Assembly: GCA_016271365.2 (NCBI GenBank)
Contig: CM057459.1
Coordinates: forward strand, 821,373,001-821,437,000
Length of the DNA: 64,000 nucleotides
Direction: 5' to 3'
From: Neoceratodus forsteri
Lineage: Eukaryota; Chordata; Ceratodontiformes; Ceratodontidae
Both the position numbers and the translations under genes were made by a program. The notes beneath the pieces are model-generated. The model was not told where the DNA came from and searched no databases. It saw only the letters and a list, made by a program, of their open reading frames with translations. This document shows positions 54,661 to 64,000 of this stretch, one piece after another. Position 1 is the first letter of the stretch. Every line of letters begins with the position of its first letter.

Positions 54661-54857
54661 TAATCTTACTGCCATTTCAAACTACAGCCCAGTCACTACT
54701 AAAGTGGGCCTACACCAAGACAAAGTCTAACCCAAGACTGCTCCAATAAACCCCACCAGGGCCCACTATTCTGTCTCTGCTCTCTTGTTATTCTGCTTAG
54801 CTCTCATTGTGTATAAGCCTACATCACTGCACTGGAAAGGGTTTATGTAACCGGTAA

Positions 54858-55019
54858 GATAATTAAGCAATAAGGCACAACAAGGTGTGTGTTATCATGT
54901 AATAACGTCACTCCTGGGGTGGGTTGAAGCATGAGGCAAAGCCGAGTGCTTCCACCACCCCAGAAGTGATGCTATTCTCCGATAACACACCTTGGAGTGC
55001 CTTATTGCAATCGCATAAT
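54858..55019. mobile_element. hairpin MITE (GCAATA family), copy 2, ~160 bp
   Basis: The left end TAATTAAGCAATAAGGCAC then AACAAGGTGTGTGTTATC; the right end GATAACACACCTTGGAGTG then CCTTATTGCAATCGCATAAT. The centre (CCTGGGGTGGGTTGAAGC against GCTTCCACCACCCCAG) also pairs. Inserted in the 3' region of an L2-type LINE. Confidence 0.75.
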
Positions 55020-55278
55020 GGCTGTTACAGAAAACAAAAAATAAAAATAAAAATGTTTTTAGTAGATTTTTAGTGAGGCAGTGTATCTTTGTTTCTGAAA
55101 AAAAAAAGTGGCTCATAAGGATATCAGGATCATCAAAAAAATCAATGCAGTGATGTTACTGTGTAATAACATCACTGTCTCAGGCACACACTGACCAATC
55201 AGAGTCCAGGAAATGTTCTTGCCATTGTGTAATACTCTGTATAGGTTAGCACCAATGTATTGTAATGCTTGCACTACT

Positions 55279-55336
55279 GCACTGCAAAGGATGTATGTAA
55301 CTGCTTAGCACTGCAAAGGATGTATGTAACTGCTTA
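55279..55336. repeat. 29-bp direct duplication, 2 copies
   Basis: GCACTGCAAAGGATGTATGT plus AACTGCTTA at 55279-55307 and again, head to tail without gap, at 55308-55336. It lies in the LINE 3' region; a related word (GCACTGGAAAGGGTTTATGT) is at 54829. Confidence 0.9.
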
Positions 55337-55557
55337 TCTAATACTCTGTATAGGTACTCATCAATGTATTATATATAATGCCTAATAATGTTTGTACATC
55401 TACCATCCATCTAGTTATGTAATGTTGTCTTTGCTGTATTACTGTAATGTCTGTATTTATGTCTTCTGACCAGGAGCCATTGAAAATGAGTCTATGACTC
55501 AAAGGATTGTAATTCCTATATTCTAATAAATAATAAATAAATAAAATAAATAAATTG

Positions 55558-58500
55558 TCCAATGTGTACTTCCCCCCTTGCAGGCCTCCCCAGCGTAGTT
55601 TTGTGTCTTTTTTTTAATAAATTATTGGAAAAGATGCAGTGTTGCTTAGTAATGGGTGGTGATATCAATGTCACCCTTTCTCCAAAATTGGATTTCACAG
55701 CCTCTGCAGCACACCGACAATCAGCTGTCCAGAAATACTGCTGAACACAACAAGAAACTTTGGGGCTAACTGACATTTGGGATTTTTTCTTTATGACCTT
55801 TTGGGCCTACACATTTTGTTTTGTCTGCTTTCATTCTTTTTCTCTGCTGGATTACTTTTTTGTCTCTCAGGAACATACCGATGTTCCCCATGATATTACT
55901 ATTTGTCCATCTTTCCTCTCTGATCATTTGTCCCTATTATTGAAACTGAATTTTGGCAGACCTGGAAAGTTCACTAACCGATGCTTGAATCTGTCACTCC
56001 TTCAGGATGAGGAATTTAAGAACCTCATTGCTGCAAGGATCCCACAGATTCTAGCTGAAAATTCTGCCCCACACCTGTGTTCATGTTTATAATTGGATAC
56101 TTTGAAGGCAGTTCTCCATGGGGAGATAATTTCATATGCCTCATGTAAAAGTAAAACCCAAGAGGCTCTATATTACAGGCTGGAAGCAAAATTAAAGCAG
56201 CTACAGCAGGATCCAAGTGGCCACATGCCAGAGATTAGAAAGAGTATTTGCCAATTGAAAGCAGATCTACAAAAGATCTTAGATGAAAAAGTACAAATAG
56301 CACTTTTATTCCTTAAAAACTACCACTATGAAAGAGGTCCCTGTGGAGCCAGAAATCTAGCGAGATGCCTGTGAGGCCATAGAATTGTCTCTTGTATATC
56401 ACAGATAAAGTGCCCCTCCTCTTGTCAATTATTATCGACTACCCCAGATATCTTAGATGTTTTTCAAAAGTTCTATCAACACTTCTGGTCTGAGCCTTTG
56501 CTCCCAGATGAGACTTACATCACAAAATTATTTACTCAGGTTTCCACTTACAAAAATTTCTGTGACCCATAGGGGCACGTGGTTGGTCCCGAATGGCATG
56601 GAGGAGCAGAAGAGGGTTCTTGCCAGAACCAAGACCTTGAAATGCCCAGGCCCAGATGGGGTTCCATCCAAATGGTATAAGGCCTTCCTTAAGCTCCTGT
56701 CCCCCTTTTTATAGACACTTTTCGAGAGGTACAGGAGGAAGGACTCCCCCCAGCCTATGCAACTCTTTCTCCTATTTTAAATCCAGGCCAGGATCCTAAA
56801 TACCCTTCTTCATATAGGACCATTTCCATGTTAAATATGGATTACAAGTTGTTCATTGTGGTCTGGGCTCACAGGGTCTAAATGATTCTTCTGTCTATCA
56901 TACATTTGGACCAGTCTGGCTTTATTAGCATGCACCAGACTGTGGATAATATCTGTAGAGCTATCCACCTTATGGACTACATTAATACTCAGTCTACCCT
57001 GATGGCCTTGATCAGCTTAGATGCTGACAAGGCCTTCGACTGGGTCTCCTGGCAATTTTTATGGAAAACACTTTCTCAATTTGTTTTCCTGGAGGAAATA
57101 ATATTGTGGCTTCAGAACATTTATGCCACTCTGAAGGCGTTTCTTTGGGTCAATGGCCATTTGTCTCCTTCGATAAATCTGGCCCGAGGAATCCACCAAG
57201 GTTGCCCCATCTCCCTTCATCTTTTGCTTTATATATTGAGCCCTTGGCAGTGGCATTCAGAGAAAGCAGAGGTGGGGAGGTGTGGAGGGGGTTCTTTTGG
57301 GGGGAGAGATATTTAAGATATCCCTTTATGCAGATGATATTTTATTGACAGTTCTAGATCCTGAAAACTCAGTTCCAGAAATTTTGTCCTTACTCCAAAT
57401 TTATGCATCAATTTCTGGATATGTTATTAATTTATTCAGGATGGGGATGTTGGCTCTCAATTTTCCTTCCTCACAAGCCTTGAAGCATTTATTTCCCTCA
57501 TGTTGGAGGTGTATTAAGATAAAGCATTTAGGTGTACAATCACCTCAAAATTTAATACACCTGTCATTGATAAATATTAGCCATACAAAATTCAAGCTGT
57601 ATCCTTAGGGTCCCTATTTTTTCCTACGTCCACCAGTTATCCACTGACATGGATTTTTTGGCAGCCTGTATTGATGTCATGTTTCAAAGGTGGCACCGGT
57701 TAGGGTTGTCATACATTTTTCAATTTCTTGATACTCAAGGTGTAGTTTCCTTTGCCCAGTTGCAGGCCCTATATCAGTTAACTAATCGAGAACAATTCAG
57801 ATATCCCAAGTGTGTTTTCTTTCATTGCACAAGGGCCCAGCTAAGACTAAGCTTCCTAGCCCAATGCCCTTATTGTTGAAACTTTACTTGGATTCACTTA
57901 AAGGTATATCCTGGCCACATCTGTTTGGCCTGGCCTATAAAGGCTTAAAAGAGTATTGGAGCAATAGCACTCAATTGATTCTGGAGGCCTGGAATGTGGA
58001 ACTTTCTATAGAAGTATCGTATGAGATGTGGTTAAAGTCTATTTTGCCCACAATGAAAATCTCTCAAGCTCCTTACTGGAGAGAATTTATTTGGACGTAC
58101 CATATTCATTTTTTAATACACCAGGCAGATTTAGTAAAATATCTATCGAGATCATAGTCTGCTGGAGGGCATGTGGAGAGACTTTGGCAAGTTCTGTCCA
58201 TATTTTCTGGCATTGACTGGCTATTTCTATCTTTTAGTGGGAGCTGGGGGATCATCTATAATAATTGGTGAGTGCTGAGTGGGTTCTATCTCCAGAACTG
58301 GTCCTGTTATATATTACTTCTGATAACTAGCCCCTTCTCACTAGAAGTATGCTTTATGTTTACTTAATAGCTACAAAAAAGGCTATTACTTGCCTATGGC
58401 ACTGACTGACTTCCCCTATGCTTGCCCAATGGCATACTATTGTGAATGGTATTTACGATATAGAGAGACTAATAGCTCACTGTAATGGACAGGTAGTCCA

Positions 58501-58760
58501 TTTTGAACTGCGTTGGAGACCTTGGGTTTTTTATGCGGCATTGTCAGAAGCTTCTTTTATCCCATGACTTTTCATTATTATGGGGAGTTTTATTAACTCT
58601 CTTCTATTGCCCAGCAATTTGGGTAGGGGCAATACCTCTCTTCCAGGGCCTTATGTTTATTATTATCTTTAATGTTCATGCATCCATAAGAGGAGAGCGA
58701 AAAGACTTCCCACATATGTTGGGTAATCTTTGGGCTATTTAACTGTGCTAGTACCCTTTT
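55558..58760 (+). pseudogene. L1-type LINE ORF2, starting inside the endonuclease, broken
   Basis: FNKLLEKMQCCLVMGGDINV (GGDFN block) opens the copy. LLDYFFVSQEHTDVPHDITI and LSDHLSLLLKLNFGRPGKFT (SDH block) follow, then the linker to 56370. RT: TLKCPGPDGVPSKWYKAFLK (about 56630), SGFISMHQTVDNICRAIHLM (56912), ISLDADKAFDWVSWQFLWKT (motif A), ARGIHQGCPIS (motif B, 57184), KISLYADDILLTVLDPEN (motif C intact, 57310). The C-terminal part runs through WSNSTQLILEAWNVELSIEV to roughly 58750. Stops and frameshifts throughout. It meets an oppositely oriented L1. Confidence 0.8.
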
Positions 58761-58769
58761 ATGTAGATG

Positions 58770-59044
58770 TGAGGGGCAGTTTTTTGAATTCTGCTTCTTG
58801 GGCTTGTATTTTATTCATTATACAGTCGTACAATTTGGGCACCAAAATTTGGGAGATCTGTTCTGTAGTTAATTCACATTTGAGCATTTCCAAGGTTTAG
58901 GTTTAAGATATGTGGGTATCTTTAATCTAGGGATGGATTTAGGTGCAATTTGTTGCCATTCCTTAAAATAGAATTGCAGATTATTGTAAATCCATAAAAC
59001 CATATCAGGGGTAAGACCTTTTTTGAGTGTATGAATTATAATTA
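58770..59044 (-). pseudogene. L1 ORF2 last C-terminal fragment
   Basis: HTLKKGLTPDMVLWIYNNLQ, FYFKEWQQIAPKSIPRLKIP and YLKPKPWKCSNVN (59040-58872). Fits the end of L1 ORF2. It continues the frame that stops at about 60185. Confidence 0.65.
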
Positions 59045-60021
59045 TACAATGGCAACTAAAATACCCTGCTCTCATTGGTCAGCTGGCACTATCACCCTGT
59101 TGTAAAATTCAGCATCACCAACAGGAACAAGTGCCAGCCAGCCATCTTTCTAAAATCAATCCAACACCAAATGTCAGGGGGAGAAACTGCGATATTGAAT
59201 GCCCCAAACAGCACATAATGTTTTTTTTTTTTTTTTTATCTCATGGCTGCTCCATACTTGCCGCATGCTCCCACCCAGCCAATACATTTCAATCCAATTC
59301 AAACATGCAGCCGTTGCCGCTCAGAACCCCGGAGAACTTTTACCCCGACCCAACCAGCTCAACTCAAACATGCAGCCGCTGTTATTCGAACCCTCAAAAC
59401 ACGCATACTTTCGTTATTGCATCCGAGCAGCAGACAACAGCTAGGGGACAATTTTCACCACACCACAAATGTAATTTTCATTGTACCTGCGTCTCTTTTG
59501 TATGTCTCTCATCACTACTTTCATGATCTCTCACTCCACTCCTACTCGGCCATTCTCCCGGTCTGTCACTCCTCTCCCGCTTCATTCGTGGTCTGTACTC
59601 TACCTGAACTCCTACTGCCGCTTTCCGAATACTTTAACTTTAAATTAAAAAAAAACGTAAAAAGAAGTGGAAACAAATTTCTCTCGACCTCTACAGTTAC
59701 TGTCTCCTTCCTGAACAGTTGAACCCGAGACACACAGTCTCCGTGCCACCTGTTACTGCTTTCAACACTGACGGTTATTAAATCTCCCATGCTGTCTCTG
59801 TAAAAAAAAATAATAATTAGCCCACAACTGTAGTCCTCTTTTTAATGCCAAAAAAAACAAACTCACCCAAACAAAACAGCACTTCTCTATATATGGTTGC
59901 ATTAGGATTAATAGGGAACTATTTTTTGTGGTGGAATGACAAATGTTATAAAAATTATTATAAGTGGAAAAAACTCTATTTCTCTTTTCATTTTTGTTAC
60001 AAAAAAATCAAGGGGAACATT
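59045..60021. other. insertion inside L1, no gene
   Basis: This separates two L1 ORF2 pieces. It contains a T15-17 run at 59221-59237, no conserved frame, and near 59085-59125 the words TCACCCTGTTGTAAAATTCA and GCATCACCAACAGG that resemble the arms of the MITE at its right end. It may be a larger relative of that MITE. The inner origin is unknown. Confidence 0.4.
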
Positions 60022-60182
60022 GTATAATTGCAATAACCCACTCCAGGGTGTTGGTGATGCTGGTTTTACCCATGCCTGACGAGGTTTACTCACTCGGCCT
60101 GCGGCCTCGTGACCAAACCACGCCAGGCGTGGGTAAAACCAGCATCACCAACACCCTGTCGTGGTTTATTGCTTAAATAATG
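60022..60182. mobile_element. hairpin MITE (GCAATA family), copy 3, ~160 bp, opposite orientation
   Basis: Left ATTGTATAATTGCAATAACC, CACTCCAGGGTGTTGGTGAT; right ATCACCAACACCCTGTCGTG, GGTTTATTGCTTAAATAAT. The arms are complementary over about 65 bp and meet at GGCCTGCGGCC. The end bearing CACTCC is at the left, where copies 1 and 2 have it at the right, so this copy is reversed. Confidence 0.8.
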
Positions 60183-60184
60183 CA

Positions 60185-61630
60185 TGGAAGAAAGAGATGG
60201 GATCAATCATTCCCAAGCCTCCTTTATTTTTCAGTAAATATGTCTAAGTCCTCCTAATGGGGTTTAATCTATTTGCCCATAACATTTGAAGAAAAAAAAA
60301 AAAAGCTTAAGAGCCTTATTTCTAAGTTAGTGGGGAAGGGAGTATATCAATGCAAACTATAAGAGGCATGGCATGAGGAATTTCTTAATAACTTGTATAC
60401 TTTTAAGTTTAGCTAGTTTCCAGCCTTTCCAATTATTTACTTTACTCTCACATGCACTTTCCCAGTTTTGTTGGGGAAGATTTGGTGTCTGAAATGCATC
60501 CCTAAGATTTTTAAAAGAGTTGAAGATAGTGGGAAACCTTCTATCTCTGTATCCGGCTGTAGTATGGACCTAGGTAAAGGTCTTTACTTTTACTCATATT
60601 AAGTCTAATGCTCGACATTTTTGAAAAAAGAAGGATATGTTGTAATACCATAGGTATATGTTCTGGTGCATCCAAAAACAGGCAAAGGTCATCCGCATAA
60701 GCCAGAGCTTTGATTTCGTTTCCACTTTCTACACCTCTAAAACCTTGCCAAGCTTGGTTGTCTGTCAGTAATTTAATTAGGGGACCTAGCGAAAAAACAT
60801 AAAGTAAGGGGCTTAGTGGGCAACCTTGTCTAACTCCTGTGGATAGCTGCAACTCTTCAACTGGTTGACCAAGTATTATTAGCTAAGCTATTGCTGAAGA
60901 ATATAAAATCTGAACTCATGTTATGAAACAAGCTGGCAATCCATAGGCCCTGATTGTGTGCAATAAAAACCTGCAACTTACCCTGTGAAATGCCTTACTC
61001 TGGTCAAATAACAGAAGAATGCCTGTAATCTGTTTGGTGTTATAAAATTCCACTATCGTAACTGTGGGAACTGGATTTTCCCGTCAGGGATTCCACACAA
61101 TTGCATCAGATAAATCAAATGTTTAGCTACTTGTCATAAACAAGCATTTAACGGATCAGGATCTTGTAATCCATATTTAGTAGATTAATTGGCCTCCAGT
61201 TCTCTATTTTGTGTCTATCTCCTGTTTTATAAACAAATAAGATCAGCCCTGTAAAAAAAAGTCCTTCAGTGGATTTTATTCTGCAGAATCGATGAAATAA
61301 TTTTTTTAAACACACTGATAAGATATCCATAAATGTTTTATAAAACTTACAAGACAACCTATCTGACCTGGGAATGTGCCTAATTTCTGTTTCTGTATTA
61401 CCTGTGCTATTTCATCTGCAGAGATTGGAGACACTAAAGGTTCTAAATAACTTGGGGGTAATGGTGGTTTAATTTTAGCTAAATATGCTAATATTTCACT
61501 GTCCATTGGAGGTGAGGGGCCTGCTAATGCCTGTAGGTGATCAGATACTATTGTATTAAGTTTGTGGGTGGTTGACACTAACTGCCCTTTTTTGTCAGTC
61601 AAGCAGATAAGAAATGTGGCAATTTTTTTT
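60185..61630 (-). pseudogene. L1 ORF2 reverse transcriptase
   Basis: IVSDHLQALAGPSPPMDSEI and EPLVSPISADEIAQVIQKQK (61560-61385) precede RT. KTGDRHKIENWRPINLLNMD (61215-61155) is the NWRPI block. After a broken stretch, STGVRQGCPLSPLLYVFSLG (motif B, 60845) and IKALAYADDLCLFLDAPEHI (motif C intact, about 60705) follow, then MSSIRLNMSKSKDLYLGPYY. The C-terminal GYRDRRFPTIFNSFKNLRDA continues to about 60400 in another frame. Stops around 61000 and 60870. Confidence 0.8.
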
Positions 61631-61635
61631 ATCAT

Positions 61636-62125
61636 TTAACATATTTTGTCCCCCCCCAGACAGCCCCCATCTGACTGACTCCCCCAACCCCATCACCTTG
61701 AATTACCAGGGCTTAGCTTATTCCCAGCCTGGAAGTGGAGCCTGCGGGGAGTTGGGCGCCATCCTGCTGCTGGCTTTTTCCTCCGTTTTGTACCACAGGG
61801 ACCCCAGAAGTGGGAACACATGTGTGTGGAGGCACACATTAGTCCCACAGCCCTGGTAATGGCCCCTTTCCTTCTATCCCAGGCCTAGCGCCTGGCTCCT
61901 CCTGGCCTGTGCTGCCCCCAGCCTCCACCTGGTGGCACCCATCAGATGGAGGAAGCCCCTTGCACCTCCCAGGAGAGGAGAGTTTGCCTGTTGGCAGCTC
62001 CATCCAGCTCCACCCTCCTGCTGACCTCCAGTGGCCCAGGCTCATTCCCAAACCTAGGTCACCGGCATGCCTCGAGGTAAGGCATCCAGTGCCTCAGCCC
62101 TCAGCGCCACTGGGCAGCGTGGCTA
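61636..62125 (-). mobile_element. tRNA-headed SINE copy (D)
   Basis: Minus strand: AGCCACGCTGCCCAGTGGCG, CTGAGGGCTGAGGCACTGGA, CCTTACCTCGAGGCATGCCG and GTGACCTAGGTTTGGGAATG match the head of copy C almost base for base. The body is GC-rich and partly different. It ends GATAAAAAAAATT at about 61636-61622. It splits the L1 ORF2 frame between CKQRK and TFLICLTDKKG. A clear duplication is not visible. Confidence 0.75.
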
Positions 62126-62129
62126 ACTT

Positions 62130-63222
62130 TCTTTGTTTGCAAGCTTCATATGGGTCTCCTTCTTTGTTCCATGACATAAATTTGCTATGATAGTTTGGGC
62201 AGTATTGTATTGGAACTTACTTATCTGTTTTTTTATGTTTTATTTGGTCTGAATGATCATATCTAGATATGGAAGCTAAGGTGTAAAGATACTGAAGTTG
62301 AGTATGCAGTTTCAAATACTAAAAAAATGTATTTCTTTCCTTTTGCTTACCAAATCACTGAAACCAGGCTTTTCCATCTTTTTTGTGTCCTGTCATCATG
62401 GTCTACTTCATCAAATAGATCAAATACAGAGGTTCTAGCCTACAATGTGATTTCTATTTCTTTTTTGACAAAAGGGTCTGACAGGATGGAGGTATTAAGT
62501 CTCCATCAGTTTTGTTTGCTGCTTGTAATCTGAGGTTTGTAAATTCGTAAAACAAGGATCAAATGATCTGAAAATTCTGATGGCATCATAGTGAAAGAGT
62601 ATATTTCAACACTTTTAGAGGTAAAAATATGATCTATCATAGACACATATTCCCCCTTTTTATATGAAAAAATTGGCCCTGCTTTCTGAAAATTTTGACT
62701 TTTAACTAGATTCCCCTTATTTATACAGGTTTCTAGGGCTTGAGAATCACATTTGTTTTCCTTTATTTGCAATTTCCACACTGTGGAAGCCACAGTTAAA
62801 GTCACTCCCTAAGAATATTTGATAAGAAGTAACTAGGAAAGGCTGTAGGGAGGTTAATAGGTCCACTCTTTCTGCTTTAGACTGAGGTCAATAAACCACA
62901 ATGAACCTCGTAGGAGTGCCTAGCCACACTCCATCTAGAATTAGTAGTCTTTTTGGGATTACATCCAACAATTTGGATAGGGAAAAGGGATGTCCTGGAA
63001 GAGAATATATTTTCCATTGGCTTTCTCATGCCCAAAGGACCAATAGGATGGTCCCCAAACCCACTCTGATTTAAACAGTCTGATGTGGTCAATTGAACAC
63101 ATCCATGTTTCCTGCAAAAGAAGTACTGGTATTAAAAGTTCATGAATATGTTGAAATACAGCATGCCATTTTTGATAATTTAACAAGCTGCATACATTGA
63201 AAGCTATTAGACCAACTTAGTC
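62130..63222 (-). pseudogene. L1 ORF2 endonuclease domain, broken
   Basis: FNVCSLLNYQKWHAVFQHIH (63222-63150), LLIPVLLLQETWMCSIDHIR (QET block), SEWVWGPSYWSFGHEKANGK, then after frameshifts the GSDFN-type sequence near 62810, ENKCDSQALETCINKGNLVK (about 62755) and MIDHIFTSKSVEIYSFTMMP, FSDHLILVLRIY (SDH block, 62575). Downstream linker to about 62130 includes FMSWNKEGDPYEACKQRK. Confidence 0.75.
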
Positions 63223-63309
63223 ATTTTAATTCATGGGAAAAGGAGAGTTGGGGTCTAAGGATTCTTGGTTTTCCTTTTTTTCCATTTTGCCATATAATTA
63301 TCTAAGTTT

Positions 63310-63485
63310 ATTTTAAATTGTTGAATTGGATTTCATGTCTTTCCATAATTTATTTGCTCTGTTTTCCCCACATATTGTACATTCGTTCTGACATGTTTTA
63401 TCAAGCTCAGTTTGAATCATAAACATTAAATCATTTTGCTCTAATTCCTTATTTTGTAGAACCCTTTGATATGTTATCTACCATA
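63310..63485 (-). pseudogene. possible L1 ORF1 C-terminal end
   Basis: Minus frame VLQNKELEQNDLMFMIQTEL then CTICGENRANKLWKDMKSNS is open just upstream of the ORF2 start. Position suggests the ORF1 end or a short leader of ORF2. No diagnostic motif. Confidence 0.35.
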
Positions 63486-64000
63486 TTCACTGGAAACTTA
63501 CTAAAGTGGTCCTAGTAGATAACGGGGGTCCCATGGAAGTTTCAGATTATTGAACAATAGCCCTGTTGTCAGTGGTATCCAAGATACTGGAAAAAATGTT
63601 CCATGGACAATTAATGGAGTATCTTGAAAAAAATAATAAACTAACCCAATGTCAGTCGGGCTTTAGACTGGGTAGGTCCACAGCTACTGCACTCATGGAC
63701 TTTTTAGATCTTATAGCAACCCCATTTGGGGATGCAAAGTCTATGGGGCAGTATATATGGACCTATCAAAAGCATTTGAATTGGTTGAGCATGGAATCCT
63801 ATTAAGGGCACTAAGGAGAATAGGTATTGAGGAGGAGACATGTCTTGTTTTGCTTCTTATCTTAAGGAAAGATCTCAGTTTGTTATTCTGAATAGTCAAC
63901 AGTCTGGGGTAGACAATGTAACAAGAGGAGTTCCCTAGGAATCTATCCTGGGTCCCCTCTTGTTCATACTGTAGCTTACCTAAGTGACCTACCCAAATGT
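63486..64000 (+). pseudogene. L2-type LINE RT fragment, running off the window
   Basis: IALLSVVSKILEKMFHGQLM then EYLEKNNKLTQCQSGFRLGR and STATALMDFLDLI are the blocks before motif A. A frameshift near 63750 leads to IYMDLSKAFELVEHGILLRA in another frame (motif A). VTRGVP and the ILGPLLF block lie near 63921-63970. It is 5'-truncated; the rest lies outside the window. The wording resembles the LINE at 4815-6250. Confidence 0.8.

Larger units (their letters stand above)
51191..55557 (+). mobile_element. L2-type LINE, near full length, with a MITE in its 3' part
   Basis: Pro-rich 5' sequence (51190-51830), endonuclease (51830-52480), RT (53085-54150), C-terminus to 54660 and a 3' region ending in CAGGAGCCATTGAAAATGAG followed by an (AATAAATA)n tail (55525-55557). 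The 3' region holds a hairpin MITE (54858-55019) and a 29-bp direct duplication (55279-55336). Ends are inferred from gene order. Confidence 0.75.
58770..63480 (-). mobile_element. L1-type LINE, ORF2 nearly complete, interrupted twice
   Basis: On the minus strand: a probable ORF1 end (63480-63310), endonuclease from about 63222, RT to 60540, C-terminus to 60185, and after a ~1.1-kb insertion the last C-terminal piece at 59075-58770. A SINE lies between endonuclease and RT (61636-62125). Decayed but catalytic motifs remain. Confidence 0.75.

Noticed and set aside
59131..59722. Overlapping 131-159-residue plus frames
   Set aside because: Three frames open over the same segment with His/Pro/Ser-rich low-information translations and no motif.

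Overview
The window is eukaryotic repeat DNA with no intact host protein gene and no bacterial-style operon. It is a mosaic of decayed, nested transposable elements: CR1-, L2- and L1/Tx1-type LINEs, PIF/Harbinger and hAT DNA transposons, hairpin MITEs, tRNA-headed SINEs (one with a Deu-type core) and several tandem repeats. Together with a hammerhead-bearing satellite, this suggests a vertebrate with a large repeat-rich genome, such as a salamander or lungfish. The species is inference; nothing here proves it.

Layout. 1-4.8 kb: most of a PIF/Harbinger element with a decayed Myb/SANT-like gene (+) and a decayed transposase (-), convergent, sitting in a minus-strand LINE (to 6.25 kb). 6.4-9.4 kb: a MITE, a Deu-core SINE, a GC-rich ~95-bp tandem repeat, a 212-bp inverted repeat and a ~294-bp tandem repeat. 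12.6-14.9 kb: a cluster of tRNA-headed SINEs. 15-17.5 kb: a minus-strand hAT transposase relic with a Thr/Ser-rich upstream frame, next to a short retrozyme remnant with target-site duplications (17.5 kb). 19-20.3 kb: CR1 relic (-), then another SINE. 21.9-22.2 kb: THAP-domain relic. 22.3-24.1 kb: ~155-bp satellite. 24.1-29.2 kb: an L2-type LINE split by a 3.6-kb CR1, itself split by a 164-bp MITE. 30-44 kb: two L1/Tx1 elements; the second is interrupted by the hammerhead array at 37.36-38.13 kb. 44.8-47.6 kb: second CR1 with a SINE inside a 10-bp target duplication. 47.9-49.2 and 51-55.6 kb: L2-type LINEs, with an LTR-like stretch between. 55.6-63.5 kb: two L1s facing each other. 63.5-64 kb: another L2-type RT fragment.

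The most interesting object is the tandem array at 37.36-38.13 kb. Two of its units each carry a complete type I hammerhead ribozyme: CTGATGA, a GTCC/GGAC stem II, GAAAC, and a long stem I whose strands lie on either side. Predicted cleavage sites are exactly 347 nt apart, so a transcript would release a 347-nt monomer. Each unit also has an octamer ATTTGCAT and a PSE-like sequence, the parts of a snRNA-type promoter, as known for newt satellite 2. A dispersed 143-bp piece of the same unit at 17.5 kb has a 15-bp target-site duplication, which indicates mobilisation (a retrozyme).
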